NCBI GenBank assembly: GCA_052379845.1
Contig: JBQTCF010000009.1
Reading direction: 5' to 3' (one strand)
Origin: Roseinatronobacter sp052379845
Lineage (GTDB): Bacteria > Pseudomonadota > Alphaproteobacteria > Rhodobacterales > Rhodobacteraceae
Length of the DNA: 64,000 nucleotides
The notes under the pieces are model-generated. The model was not told the origin of the DNA, made no database searches, and saw only the letters and a program-made list of their open reading frames with translations. The translations under genes were made by a program, and so were the position numbers. Shown here piece by piece: positions 1 to 9,475 of this stretch; positions within the stretch are counted from its first letter, which is position 1; every line of letters begins with the position of its first letter.

Positions 1-108
1 ACCAAAGTTCTGCGCAAGATCATTGCGATGCGCAAACGCAAGCCTGATGAAATTGCCGAAGAAGAAGCGGTGCTGGATTTGTATAAGGCAGCGCTTGGCA
101 TGGTCTGA
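1..108 (+). CDS. gapR: GapR/DUF2312 nucleoid-associated protein, C-terminal end (5' truncated by window edge)
   Basis: The frame open from base 1 encodes 35 residues ending in TGA at 106-108. They contain a basic stretch (RKRKPDE) followed by an acidic one (IAEEEAVLDLY), which matches my recollection of the C-terminus of the short DUF2312/GapR family. GapR binds overtwisted, AT-rich DNA ahead of replication and transcription and is found throughout alphaproteobacteria. The full protein is usually about 85-90 residues, so more than half lies outside the window. No hairpin terminator is obvious in the 125 bases after the stop. Identity rests on recognition of a short tail, so a full-length check would settle it. 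Confidence 0.8.
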   Translation, partial: TKVLRKIIAMRKRKPDEIAEEEAVLDLYKAALGMV

Positions 109-233
109 CCGCGCGGCGCGGCGGCGGGTTTGCTTATGTCGCGCAAACACGCGCATGGCAGCGGTGAAATTTGGCACAATGACGCGTTGGAACCTGGCCT
201 GCGCCGGATTTGGGCGCGGGCCAAATGCGCAGG

Positions 234-1109
234 TCAGGGTTCGATAACGGTGACGCCATCCAGCCCTGCAAGGGTCATGATGTCATCCTCATACAGGGCC
301 GAGAGCAGATCAACTTTCTCCTCGGTCCAGCCGGTGATGCTGACATCGACTTCCATTTTCGATTCGTCGCAGAATTTGTCCAGAAACGCGCTGATCACGC
401 GCTGGCGGTGCATGTCATCCACGGGGGGGGCCGCGTTCAGATAGGTTTCCAGCTTCTGGGCCCCGCCGGGCACCATGACTTCATCGAACCAGTCAAAGCT
501 GTGTTTCAGCGGCGTATCAGGGTCATACCCGCCCACGTCCCGAAGCAGTTTATGCCAGATAAAGGGCGTGTCCTCATCCGACCAGACAGTGATCTGCGCC
601 TCGGGCCACGCGTCCCTGAGGGTGTGCAGCAACCTTGACCAGCGCAATTCTTCTGGTTTCAGCGATTTCAGGATTTTCTCGGCCTGACCGCGTTTCAACC
701 GCCCCAGCAACGCAGGCAAGAAAGAGGCCGGGTTGCGTATTGCCAAAAACAGCCGCACATCATGGCCGCTGAAGCATGTGCGCAGGGCCTGCAGCCGCTG
801 TGCCGCCGCCGGATAGAAATAAGCAGTGCGCACCGCGCCACCCTGCCATGCCAACAAATCGGGGGCAGACAGGACCAGCCGGGTGGGGTTTTCCAAGTCC
901 AGAATGGTATCCATGACCATTTGCCCCGTGTCATCTTCAAGCGCCGCACCCGGTTCGGACGCAGCAAGCTGAAGCAGCAGCTCACGGTATTTTGCCTGCT
1001 TGGGAACTTCGATTCCCTGACCCGCCAGCAGGTCACGATTCTTGATCAGACACCGAAGCAATCTGCCTTCATCCGTCAGGTGCGCGCCCAAGTGTAACGC
1101 AATATCCAT
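234..1109 (-). CDS. Hypothetical protein, sulfotransferase-like N-terminus
   Basis: A 291-residue soluble protein with ATG at 1109 and a GGGGG ribosome-binding site about nine bases upstream. The N-terminus (IALHLGAHLTDEGRLL) resembles proteins that begin with a beta strand and glycine loop as in sulfotransferase-like P-loop proteins, but a canonical PAPS-binding loop is not evident. No signal peptide or membrane helix is seen. It stands alone between gapR on the other strand and tRNA-Thr. I do not recognise a definite family. Proteins that start this way occur near polysaccharide genes in Rhodobacteraceae, and galU lies close by, but no function should be assigned from this. Confidence 0.75.
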   Translation of the reverse strand: MDIALHLGAHLTDEGRLLRCLIKNRDLLAGQGIEVPKQAKYRELLLQLAASEPGAALEDDTGQMVMDTILDLENPTRLVLSAPDLLAWQGGAVRTAYFYPAAAQRLQALRTCFSGHDVRLFLAIRNPASFLPALLGRLKRGQAEKILKSLKPEELRWSRLLHTLRDAWPEAQITVWSDEDTPFIWHKLLRDVGGYDPDTPLKHSFDWFDEVMVPGGAQKLETYLNAAPPVDDMHRQRVISAFLDKFCDESKMEVDVSITGWTEEKVDLLSALYEDDIMTLAGLDGVTVIEP

Positions 1110-1285
1110 TTACAAAACCCCCTGTTCGTTCAACAGCTTTGCTTAAAATTATGTCAGATTTTAGCCACTTATAAGACGAAAATCGTAAGTCCCCCTGCAG
1201 GAACCGGAAAGTGTTGTTTTCTGCACTGATACATGAAAATCAGTGTTGAGTAATGCGGCGTTTGGAAATATTAGGGGCGCAGGTA

Positions 1286-1361
1286 GCCGGCTTAGCTCAG
1301 TTGGTAGAGCAGTGGTTTTGTAAACCGAAGGTCGGGGGTTCGAGTCCCTCAGCCGGCACCA
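1286..1361 (+). tRNA. tRNA-Thr (anticodon TGT)
   Basis: The 76 bases fold as a full cloverleaf: acceptor arms GCCGGCT/AGCCGGC, D arm GCTC/GAGC, loop TTTGTAA with anticodon TGT, T arm with TTCGAGT, and an encoded CCA end. The anticodon stem GTGGT/ACCGA leaves a G-A mismatch at its top pair (27-43) and a T-G wobble next to it, while the other arms pair well. It reads ACA codons. Confidence 0.95.
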
Positions 1362-1460
1362 TTTATAATTGCTGCCGTCATCCATACGGCAGATAAGTTT
1401 GTTTTAGCCCAATATCTATAAACGCTGCTTCACTCAAAAGTGGAAATTGGTGGACTATTT

Positions 1461-2345
1461 ATGACCAGAATTACCAAAGCCGTGTTTCCTGTTGCCGGCC
1501 TCGGAACCCGTTTTTTGCCCGCAACCAAGGCAATGCCAAAGGAACTTTTGCCGATCATCGACAAGCCGATTGTTCAATACGCCGTGGAAGAGGCCGTTGC
1601 GGCGGGCATAACAGAGCTAATTTTTGTGACCGGACGAAACAAGCGCGCCGTGGGGGACCATTTCGACGCGAATCTTGAACTGGAAAACCAGCTTCTTGAG
1701 GCGGGCAAAACCGAAATGCGCGACATGGTGCGCAATATCGTCCCCGAGGGTGTGTCCTGCCTGTTCGTGCGCCAACCCGCCCCGCTTGGGCTTGGGCATG
1801 CTGTTTTATGTGCGGCCCCTGCAGTTGGCAACGCGCCGTTTGCGGTTCTTCTGGCCGATGATTTCATGAAAGGGGCGTTGCTGCCAACCGAGGCGCTGAT
1901 CCGCGCCTATGGGGCGAAGGCGCAGACATTGCTGTCAGTGGGGCAGGTTGCCCCCGAGGATGTTTCCAAATTCGGCATTTTGCGACCGGGCAAGGAAAAT
2001 GACGACGGCACCCTGAGTGTTGAGGGGCTGGTTGAAAAACCAAAGCGTGAAGACGCGCCGTCAAATCTGGCATCCTATGGGCGCTATGTGTTCCAGCCTG
2101 AAGTGTTTGACATTCTGCGCGGGTTGAAGCCGGGCGCAGGCGGGGAAATCCAGTTGGCGGATGCAATCGATATTCTGGCGGCACAGGGCAAGGTTTCAGC
2201 CATTGTGAACCAGTCGCAGCGCTTTGATTGCGGGTCAAAGCACGGCTATCTTCAGGCCATCATGGATGTCGCGCTGGATGACCCCAAATATCGGGACTTC
2301 ATGCTTGCGCTGATGCGCGAAAAGCTGGGTCTGGCATCGCAGTGA
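1461..2345 (+). CDS. galU: UTP--glucose-1-phosphate uridylyltransferase
   Basis: GalU makes UDP-glucose from UTP and glucose-1-phosphate, the precursor for exopolysaccharide, LPS core and glucosylated osmolytes. The 294-residue product has the diagnostic nucleotide-binding start GLGTRFLPATKAMPKE (about residues 13-28), the uridine/sugar site region VEKPKRE and the usual family length. A GTG at 1440 could add seven residues, but ATG 1461 places MTRITKAVFPVAG at the normal start and has GGTGG upstream. The gene is monocistronic between tRNA-Thr and a strong bidirectional terminator. UDP-glucose would feed the exopolysaccharide locus 10 kb downstream; glucosylglycerol synthesis uses ADP-glucose and is not directly linked. 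Confidence 0.95.
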   Translation: MTRITKAVFPVAGLGTRFLPATKAMPKELLPIIDKPIVQYAVEEAVAAGITELIFVTGRNKRAVGDHFDANLELENQLLEAGKTEMRDMVRNIVPEGVSCLFVRQPAPLGLGHAVLCAAPAVGNAPFAVLLADDFMKGALLPTEALIRAYGAKAQTLLSVGQVAPEDVSKFGILRPGKENDDGTLSVEGLVEKPKREDAPSNLASYGRYVFQPEVFDILRGLKPGAGGEIQLADAIDILAAQGKVSAIVNQSQRFDCGSKHGYLQAIMDVALDDPKYRDFMLALMREKLGLASQ

Positions 2346-2395
2346 CCTGCATGGCAGGGACGGGGGGCCAGTGACGGGGGGGCACCCCATCGTAT

Positions 2396-2440
2396 AGCGG
2401 CACCTGCAGCCAAGCGCGCTGCAGGTGCCGCTGTCATTTT
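2396..2440. terminator. Bidirectional intrinsic terminator between galU and the Atm1-type exporter
   Basis: Perfect 14-base arms (AGCGGCACCTGCAG at 2396-2409 and its complement at 2419-2432) with a nine-base loop. TCATTTT follows on the plus strand. It sits between convergent galU and the ABC exporter and probably ends both transcripts. Confidence 0.8.
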
Positions 2441-2467
2441 GAATGACCCGCACGACAGAACTGCCGC

Positions 2468-4303
2468 CTATTGCGCCGTATTGGCACGTTGGCGTTCCCA
2501 CATCGCGGTATACTGGCCATTGCGCGGCAGCAAGTCGTCATGGGTGCCAGTTTCCACAATCTGCCCGTTATCAAGCACGACAATCAGGTCTGCATCCACA
2601 ACCGTTGACAGGCGGTGTGCAATTGTAATGACGGTGCGCCCCTGTCCCATTTGGCGCAAACTGTCCTGAATGCTGCGTTCTGTCTGTGTGTCCAGTGCAG
2701 ATGTGGCTTCATCCAGCAGCAGAATGGGCGGGTTTTTCAGCAAGGTGCGGGCAATGCCCACGCGCTGCTTCTCGCCGCCAGACAGTTTCAGGCCGCGTTC
2801 GCCCACTGCGGTGTCATAGCCTTCGGGCAGGGAACAGATGAAGTCATGAATGCGCGCGGCGCGCGCGGCGTCCTCAACCTCCTCGCGGGTGGCCCCGTCG
2901 CGGCCATAGGCAATGTTATAGGCAATGGAATCGTTGAACAGGACTGTATCCTGCGGGACAACGCCAATCGCATTGTGCAGGCTGGATTGGGTGACCGCGC
3001 GCAGGTCCTGCCCGTCAATAAGAACCGCCCCGCCGGTGACGTCATAAAACCGGAACAGCAAACGGCCGATCGTGGATTTGCCCGACCCCGAAGGCCCGAT
3101 AATCGCAACTGTCTGGCCCGCGCGCACTGTCAGGTCAATTCCCTTCAGGATGGGGCGCGCGGCATCATATCCGAACTGCACATTGTCAAACCGGATTTCC
3201 CCGCCATCAACCTGCAGGGGGCGGGCGTCGGGGGCGTCGGTCACATCGGGGGGCTGGTCCAGCAGGTCGAACATTTCGGCCATGTCGACAAGCGCTTGCC
3301 GGATTTCGCGGTAGACTGTTCCCAGAAAGTTCAGGGGCATGGTAATCTGGATCATATAGGCATTGACCAGAACGAAATCCCCAACAGTCAACGCGCCATT
3401 CTGCACGCCCATGGCGGCCATCACCATGACCACGACAAGGCCCGTCGTGATAAGAAAAGCCTGACCGAAATTCAGAAACGCCAGCGAATAGTTTGTGGCG
3501 ACAGCGGCGGTTTCATATTGCGCCATGGCGCTGTCATAGCGCCGGGCTTCCATGCCTTCTGCGTTGAAATACTTGACTGTTTCGAAATTCAGCAAGCTGT
3601 CAATCGCCTTCTGGTTGGCGTCGGTGTCCTGACGGTTCATCTCGCGGCGCTGTTTCACGCGCCATTCGGTGATCCGAAAGGTGAACCACACATATAGCGA
3701 AATCGTCGCCACCACCGCGACCAGATACCAGACATCGAACATCAGAAAGAAAATTACCGCGATCATCAGCAACTGCAAGATCAACGGAAAAATCGAAAAC
3801 AGCAGGAAACGCAGCAGGAATTCAACGCCTTTCACACCCCGTTCGATAATGCGGCTTAGCCCGCCTGTTTTGCGGGTGATATGGTAGCGCAGCGAGAGCT
3901 TGTGAATATGCTCGAATGTTTCAAGCGCCAGCTTGCGCAGCGCCCGCTGGCCCACGCGGGTAAACAGCACATTGCGCAATTCCTGAAACACGATTTCCAT
4001 CAATCGCGCCATCCCGTAGGCAATTGTCAGCCCCACAGCGCCAAGCGCCAGCATCCATGCCGCCCCTTCGCCTGCCAGGGCATCAACCGCCGCCTTGTAG
4101 AAGAACGGTGTGCCAACGGCGACCAGCTTGGCAATCACCAGCATGACCAGCGCCAGCACGATGCGGCGTTTCACCCATGTTTCCCCATGGGGCCACAAAT
4201 AAGGAAGGACGCGACGAATTATGCGCAGCCCGCTGGATGGTGGTTTGGTCTGCGTCTGTGTGTCGGGTTGGCCGGACACCCGCGCCTGAGAGGGTCGTGA
4301 CAT
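2468..4303 (-). CDS. Atm1-type ABC exporter (ABCB7/HMT family)
   Basis: A 611-residue half-transporter in the inner membrane: six-helix transmembrane domain (about 45-335) then an ATPase domain (365-600). Visible motifs: Walker A GPSGSGKST at 403-411, signature LSGGE at 507-511, Walker B ILLLDE at 527-532 and the H-loop histidine near 563. The segment NFETVKYFNAE (239-249) is typical of the Atm1/HMT1 branch, which exports glutathione-linked compounds connected to Fe-S assembly or metal detoxification. The protein should act as a homodimer. It is transcribed alone from upstream of 4303. The substrate in this organism is inferred from the family only. Confidence 0.9.
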   Translation of the reverse strand: MSRPSQARVSGQPDTQTQTKPPSSGLRIIRRVLPYLWPHGETWVKRRIVLALVMLVIAKLVAVGTPFFYKAAVDALAGEGAAWMLALGAVGLTIAYGMARLMEIVFQELRNVLFTRVGQRALRKLALETFEHIHKLSLRYHITRKTGGLSRIIERGVKGVEFLLRFLLFSIFPLILQLLMIAVIFFLMFDVWYLVAVVATISLYVWFTFRITEWRVKQRREMNRQDTDANQKAIDSLLNFETVKYFNAEGMEARRYDSAMAQYETAAVATNYSLAFLNFGQAFLITTGLVVVMVMAAMGVQNGALTVGDFVLVNAYMIQITMPLNFLGTVYREIRQALVDMAEMFDLLDQPPDVTDAPDARPLQVDGGEIRFDNVQFGYDAARPILKGIDLTVRAGQTVAIIGPSGSGKSTIGRLLFRFYDVTGGAVLIDGQDLRAVTQSSLHNAIGVVPQDTVLFNDSIAYNIAYGRDGATREEVEDAARAARIHDFICSLPEGYDTAVGERGLKLSGGEKQRVGIARTLLKNPPILLLDEATSALDTQTERSIQDSLRQMGQGRTVITIAHRLSTVVDADLIVVLDNGQIVETGTHDDLLPRNGQYTAMWERQRANTAQ

Positions 4304-4396
4304 GATGTGCCTTCAGTTTCCAATGGCCGCACTCTAGTCAGCCCGGCGCGGATTGACCAGTTGGGTTGTGACGGCAGCGGCAGGGGGGGGCGGGGG

Positions 4397-5653
4397 TTAC
4401 CCTTCGGGCGGGGGCACCATGAACACTTGCCCCGGGAAAATCAGGTTCGGGTTGCGAATCTGGTCTCGGTTGGCGTCGAAAATGCGCATATACCGCCGCC
4501 CGTCCCCGAATCTGGCTTCGGACATCGCCCAAAGCGTGTTGCCCGGTTGCACAATAAGCGCCTGTGGCCCAGTGCCGTCGCGGGCAATCTGCGGTGTGAC
4601 ACGTTCAAAGGGGATTTCAGCGCGCGAAATGACCTGCGCGGCCTCGTCCAGTTCATCGACCCGCAACCTGTAGACGCCGCGTTCTATGCCTGCAAGCTGT
4701 GCTTGCCAATTGCCATCGGCGCCAGCCCTTGTGCGAATGATGGGCTGGTTGTCCAGATAGACCTGAATTTCAGACCCGGCCGAACGGCTGCGCCCGCCAA
4801 GGGCAACTTCGCCTTCAGCGTCGTAAACGACGCTTTCCACGGACACGTTAGCTTCTTGCCCAGCCTGCGGCAGGCGCGCTGCATCGCCCAGAACCTGCAC
4901 ACTGCCATCAGACCGCATAAGAACCGCCATCGGCCCGGCCTGCGGGCGGTTCTGGTCGTGCATGGTTTCGGGGCGGGGGGGGACGTCTTGTGGTTCGGAT
5001 GTGGCGATGGGGGGGGGCGCAAATTCGGATGCAGCCGCGCCGCCATCAACCTGCGGGCGCGCAGGCGGGCTCAGGCCGGGAAACAACGGGTCCGTCTGAA
5101 CCTGTGCGGCCATTTGAACGGGATAGCTGGTTCCGTCCGTGTCGCGCTGCCCCACCAGAAGTTCGCTGCGCGGGGCAAGCATCAGGGTATCTTGCGACCT
5201 GATGCGGTGCCCGCTGGGCAAGCGGACTTCCAGCTCAAGGACGCGCGGAACGGCGCTGGGGCGCAAATCGAACATCATCACAAATTCGCCTGCAGGGCTG
5301 CTTATGGTTTGTGTGATCTGTTCTTCATCAATCAAGGCCGCCACCTGAGTTGTCGCAGGGGCCTTGCCCGCAATCAGGATATCCCCCAGATCAGTGACCC
5401 GCACCAGATCGAATTTCGGGGCGGCATCGGTCACCTGATCGGCGATGGCCAGCCGCAGGTCCGCTTCGGGGGCGACCCCCGGTTCGGCCAGTGCTGCAGG
5501 TTCTGTGACATTGCCAAGGCGCGGGGGCATGAGGGCGGGTTCGTCCGTGTCGGGGGGGAATATCAGGACATACGCCAAGGACGCAGCCCCCGCGACCGCA
5601 ATGGACCCCACGGCCCATTGTGCCAAGGTATCTTTGGGCAGATATTTCAGCAT
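4397..5653 (-). CDS. LysM domain protein with N-terminal membrane anchor
   Basis: ATG 5653 has AAAGGA eight bases upstream and gives 418 residues; a start further upstream would add about 31 unlikely residues. A short cytosolic segment (MLKYLPKDTLAQW) leads into one transmembrane helix (about 15-32), a long proline- and alanine-rich middle with beta-rich Ig-like segments, and a C-terminal LysM module of about 50 residues (QPGNTLWAMSEARFGDG to IFPGQVFMVP). LysM binds peptidoglycan, so the protein likely tethers the inner membrane to the wall. It is divergent from the LOG-family gene across about 120 bases. The partner is unknown. Confidence 0.85.
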   Translation of the reverse strand: MLKYLPKDTLAQWAVGSIAVAGAASLAYVLIFPPDTDEPALMPPRLGNVTEPAALAEPGVAPEADLRLAIADQVTDAAPKFDLVRVTDLGDILIAGKAPATTQVAALIDEEQITQTISSPAGEFVMMFDLRPSAVPRVLELEVRLPSGHRIRSQDTLMLAPRSELLVGQRDTDGTSYPVQMAAQVQTDPLFPGLSPPARPQVDGGAAASEFAPPPIATSEPQDVPPRPETMHDQNRPQAGPMAVLMRSDGSVQVLGDAARLPQAGQEANVSVESVVYDAEGEVALGGRSRSAGSEIQVYLDNQPIIRTRAGADGNWQAQLAGIERGVYRLRVDELDEAAQVISRAEIPFERVTPQIARDGTGPQALIVQPGNTLWAMSEARFGDGRRYMRIFDANRDQIRNPNLIFPGQVFMVPPPEG

Positions 5654-5774
5654 GACGTGATCCTTTGGGCATGAATGAAGCTGCAGCTTGCACCACACGC
5701 CGCCTTTACCTTGCGCCAGCATAACAAGCAGGGTATCCGAGAGCAAAAGAAAACCGACACAAGGTCTTGTTGTA

Positions 5775-6344
5775 ATGCCAGTTTTACCACTTTCTGTCTG
5801 CGTCTTTTGCGGCGCGCGCGCGGGCGCTGACCCCGCCTTTGTGCAAGCCGGGCGCGATATGGGCCAGTTGATTGCGCAGCGCGGCTGGCGGCTGGTTTAC
5901 GGCGCGGGTGACATTGGCATCATGGGCGAGGTGGCGCGCGCCGCGCAAGCGGGCGGTGCGCCGACATTTGGTGTTATTCCCACCCATCTGATGCAGGCCG
6001 AACAGGGCAGGATGTCGCTGTCAAGCCTGGTGGTCACCGAAACCATGCATGAACGCAAGAAGGTGATGTTCACCAACTCAGATGCGATTGTGGTGCTGCC
6101 GGGCGGGGCCGGGTCGTTGGATGAATTCTTCGAAGTGCTGACATGGCGGCAACTGGGATTGCACAAGAAGCCTATCATACTGCTGAATACAAACGGATAC
6201 TGGACCCCCTTGGCGGCCCTGATCGATCATGTGATCGATCAACGCTTTGCCGAGCCCAGTATTCGAAGCTTTTTCCAACTGGTTGACACAGTTGACGATG
6301 CCGGCCGTGCATTGGACGGGTATTTCCACAGCCTGCCTGCCTGA
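5775..6344 (+). CDS. LOG-family protein (TIGR00730), cytokinin-riboside-monophosphate phosphoribohydrolase-like
   Basis: A 189-residue Rossmann-like protein. The LOG signature PGGAGSLDE and the glycine stretch YGAGDIGIMGEVA are intact, with the ERKKVM segment between them carrying the conserved arginine. The family releases the base from nucleoside 5'-monophosphates such as AMP or cytokinin riboside phosphate; older annotations call it lysine decarboxylase in error. ATG 5775 was chosen because MPVLPLSVCVFCGA begins the first beta strand, although the frame is open further upstream. It ends 12 bases from the 3' end of convergent uvrA. Confidence 0.9.
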   Translation: MPVLPLSVCVFCGARAGADPAFVQAGRDMGQLIAQRGWRLVYGAGDIGIMGEVARAAQAGGAPTFGVIPTHLMQAEQGRMSLSSLVVTETMHERKKVMFTNSDAIVVLPGGAGSLDEFFEVLTWRQLGLHKKPIILLNTNGYWTPLAALIDHVIDQRFAEPSIRSFFQLVDTVDDAGRALDGYFHSLPA

Positions 6345-6356
6345 ACCACCTGTCGG

Positions 6357-9209
6357 CTATTCTGCCGCAACGCGCCTCTGCTTCAGCATGGGGGCCAGAT
6401 AGCGGCCTGTATGGCTGGCATCAACTTTTGCAACCTGCTCGGGCGTGCCTGTGGCCACAACTTGCCCGCCGCCATCGCCCCCCTCTGGCCCGATATCAAT
6501 AATCCAGTCAGCAGTTTTTACCACATCCAGATTATGTTCAATCACCACAACCGTGTTGCCCTGATCCACCAGTTCATGCAGCACTTCCAGCAATTTGCGC
6601 ACATCTTCGAAATGCAGGCCGGTTGTCGGTTCATCCAGAATATACAGGGTGCGCCCTGTGGACCGGCGCGACAGTTCCTTGGCCAGCTTCACGCGCTGTG
6701 CTTCGCCCCCTGACAGGGTGGTGGCCTGCTGGCCGACCTTGATATAGCCCAAGCCCACGCGCATGAGCGCATCCATCTTGTCGCGGATGGACGGAACTGC
6801 CTGAAAGAAGCCTTGCGCTTCTTCTACTGTCATATCAAGAACGCCCGCTATACTTTTGCCTTTGAACAGAATTTCCAACGTTTCACGGTTATAGCGCGCG
6901 CCTTTGCAGGTTTCGCATGTCACATAGACATCGGGCAGGAAGTTCATTTCGATCTTCAGCACCCCATCGCCTTGGCAGGCTTCGCAGCGCCCGCCCTTCA
7001 CGTTGAAGGAAAACCGCCCCGGTTTGTACCCGCGCGCCTTGGATTCCGGCAAACCCGCAAACCAGTCGCGGATCGGCCCGAAGGCGCCCGTATAGGTGGC
7101 AGGGTTGGACCGCGGCGTGCGCCCGATGGGGCGCTGGTCAATGTCGATTACCTTGTCCAGATGCTCCAACCCCTTGATGGTTTCGCAAGGGGCCGGTGTT
7201 TGCCGCGCCCCGTTCAGACGCATGCTGGCTGTTTTGAACAGGGTTTCAATGGTCAGCGTGGATTTTCCGCCCCCCGAAACCCCCGTCACGCAGACAAATT
7301 TTCCCAGTGGGAAATCCACCGTCACATCATGCAGGTTGTTTCCACTGGCCTTGACCACTTTCAGCTTCTTGCCATTGCCCTTGCGCCGCGTTTTGGGCAC
7401 GGTGATTTGCCGCGCCCCTGTCAGGTATTGCCCTGTCACGCTGGCCGGGTCGGCCATGATCTGTTCGGGCGTGCCCTGCGCCACCACACGCCCGCCATGC
7501 ACCCCGGCACCGGGGCCGAAATCCAGCACATGATCGGCGGTGCGGATGGCTTCTTCATCATGCTCCACGACAATGACAGTATTGCCCTGATCGCGCAGGT
7601 TGCGCAGCGTGACCAGCAGCCTGTCATTGTCGCGCTGGTGCAACCCGATACTGGGTTCATCCAGCACATACAGCACGCCCGTCAAACCACTGCCAATCTG
7701 GCTGGCCAGCCGGATGCGCTGGCTTTCGCCGCCCGAAAGCGTGCCCGCATGCCGCCCCAATGTCAGGTAATCCAACCCCACATTCACCAGAAAACCAAGA
7801 CGTTCGCGTATTTCCTTCAGGATGGCGCGGGCGATTTCGTTCTTTTGTTTGGTTAAGTGCTCTGGCACAGCCTGCACCCAGTCCAGCGCTTCCTTGATGG
7901 CCATCTGGGTAACTTGCCCGACATGCAAACCGCCAATCTTGACGGCCAGCGCTTCGGGTTTCAGGCGGTAGCCCCCGCAGACCCCGCAATCGCGGTGGTT
8001 CTGGTATTGTTCGAACTCTTCTCGGATCCAGTTGCTGTCGGTTTCGCGGTAACGGCGCTCCATGTTGGGAACAACACCTTCAAAGGCGCGCGTGACATTA
8101 TAGACACGCCCCCCTTCGTCATAACGGAAGGGCAATTCTTCGCCATTGGACCCATATAACAAAACCTGCTTCACATGGGCGGGCAAATCCTTCCAAGGGG
8201 ATTTGGCGTCAAATTCATAATGTTTCGCCAGTGATTCGATGGTTTGCAGAAAATAGGGGGATTTGCCCTTGCGCCATGGTGCAATTGCCCCGTCATACAA
8301 TCTCAGTGCATGGTCCGGCACGACAAGGCGTTCGTCAAAAAACAGTTCCACCCCCAACCCGTCACAGGCAGGGCACGCGCCCGTCGGTGCGTTGAACGAA
8401 AACAGACGCGGTTCAATTTCCGATATTGTGAAGCCGCTGACAGGACAGGCGAATTTTTCCGAAAATGTCATGCGCGCGCCGTCTTCACGCGCTTCTTCCA
8501 GAACTGCAATTCCCTCTGCCAGATCAAGGGCTGTGCGCAAACTGTCGGCCAGCCGCGTTTCCATGCCTTCGCGCACCACCAGACGGTCCACCACCACATC
8601 AATGTCATGGCGGAATTTCTTGTCCAGCGTGGGCGGTTCGTCCAGGTCGTAAAACTGCCCGTCAACCTTGACCCGCTGGAAGCCCTGCTTGCGCAGTGCC
8701 AGAAACTCCTTGCGGTATTCCCCCTTGCGGTCGCGCACGATGGGGGCCAGCAAATAGGCGCGCGTGCCGTCTTCCATGGCCAGGATGCGGTCGACCATGT
8801 CCTGAACCTGCTGCGCCTCAATGGGCAGACCGGTTTCGGGGCTGTAGGGGGTGCCGGCGCGCGCAAAGAGCAGGCGCATATAATCATAAATCTCGGTGAC
8901 GGTTCCGACAGTGGAGCGCGGGTTCTTGCTGGTGGTTTTCTGTTCAATGGAAATTGCAGGCGACAGGCCGGAAATATGGTCCATATCCGGTTTTTGCATC
9001 ATGTCCAGAAACTGGCGTGCATAGGCAGACAGGCTTTCGACATAGCGCCGCTGCCCTTCGGCATAGATGGTATCAAAAGCCAGCGACGATTTCCCCGACC
9101 CTGAAAGACCCGTGATAACCACGAGCTGATCGCGCGGAATATCCACGTCAATGTTTTTCAGGTTATGTTCGCGCGCACCGCGCACTTCGATAAATTTCTG
9201 CTCGGCCAT
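6357..9209 (-). CDS. uvrA: Excinuclease ABC subunit A
   Basis: UvrA, about 950 residues, is the damage-recognition ATPase of nucleotide excision repair and loads UvrB. Both ATPase halves are present: Walker A GLSGSGKSS near the N-terminus and GVSGGGKST in the second half, with signatures LSGGESQR and LSGGEAQR. Zinc modules are visible as CPVSGF...CPACDG and CEACQG...CETCKG. ATG 9209 has GGGGAT six bases upstream; an ATG four codons earlier is in frame but less well placed. A LexA box 67 bases upstream shows SOS control. The gene appears to be monocistronic. Confidence 0.97.
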   Translation of the reverse strand: MAEQKFIEVRGAREHNLKNIDVDIPRDQLVVITGLSGSGKSSLAFDTIYAEGQRRYVESLSAYARQFLDMMQKPDMDHISGLSPAISIEQKTTSKNPRSTVGTVTEIYDYMRLLFARAGTPYSPETGLPIEAQQVQDMVDRILAMEDGTRAYLLAPIVRDRKGEYRKEFLALRKQGFQRVKVDGQFYDLDEPPTLDKKFRHDIDVVVDRLVVREGMETRLADSLRTALDLAEGIAVLEEAREDGARMTFSEKFACPVSGFTISEIEPRLFSFNAPTGACPACDGLGVELFFDERLVVPDHALRLYDGAIAPWRKGKSPYFLQTIESLAKHYEFDAKSPWKDLPAHVKQVLLYGSNGEELPFRYDEGGRVYNVTRAFEGVVPNMERRYRETDSNWIREEFEQYQNHRDCGVCGGYRLKPEALAVKIGGLHVGQVTQMAIKEALDWVQAVPEHLTKQKNEIARAILKEIRERLGFLVNVGLDYLTLGRHAGTLSGGESQRIRLASQIGSGLTGVLYVLDEPSIGLHQRDNDRLLVTLRNLRDQGNTVIVVEHDEEAIRTADHVLDFGPGAGVHGGRVVAQGTPEQIMADPASVTGQYLTGARQITVPKTRRKGNGKKLKVVKASGNNLHDVTVDFPLGKFVCVTGVSGGGKSTLTIETLFKTASMRLNGARQTPAPCETIKGLEHLDKVIDIDQRPIGRTPRSNPATYTGAFGPIRDWFAGLPESKARGYKPGRFSFNVKGGRCEACQGDGVLKIEMNFLPDVYVTCETCKGARYNRETLEILFKGKSIAGVLDMTVEEAQGFFQAVPSIRDKMDALMRVGLGYIKVGQQATTLSGGEAQRVKLAKELSRRSTGRTLYILDEPTTGLHFEDVRKLLEVLHELVDQGNTVVVIEHNLDVVKTADWIIDIGPEGGDGGGQVVATGTPEQVAKVDASHTGRYLAPMLKQRRVAAE

Positions 9210-9275
9210 GTGCATCCCCAACCGTGTCTAGCGCCAACATAGACCTGTGGTGGACGAAGGCCAAGTATAATTACA

Positions 9276-9290
9276 GAACGTTAAGGGAAC
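9276..9290. promoter_or_regulatory. LexA (SOS) box upstream of uvrA
   Basis: GAAC-N7-GAAC, the alphaproteobacterial LexA direct repeat (GTTC-N7-GTTC on the other strand), is exact: GAAC at 9276-9279 and 9287-9290. It lies 67-81 bases upstream of the uvrA start, the usual place for repression of this gene. Confidence 0.8.
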
Positions 9291-9475
9291 ATGGCAGGAA
9301 TCGCCATCGTCTGGGGCGTAGTGGCAAGGGGGATGAAGTGGACTGTTAAATTTTTGATTTAATTTTAAAAAGAAGAATTTGAACAGTTAGAACCGTTTTA
9401 AGTCCTTTATGCGACCTTGTCTGTGCCCGAGGTGCTCAGAAGGGTGGGCAGAGCGCCGTTTTCAAGGACTTAAAC

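Noticed and set aside
4307..5674. A 455-codon open frame on the plus strand opposite the LysM gene
   Set aside because: High-GC codon bias leaves the antisense frames open; the LysM reading frame has a ribosome-binding site, a membrane helix and a recognisable domain. The same reason excludes the long open frames opposite uvrA, the TRAP permease and the purM gene.
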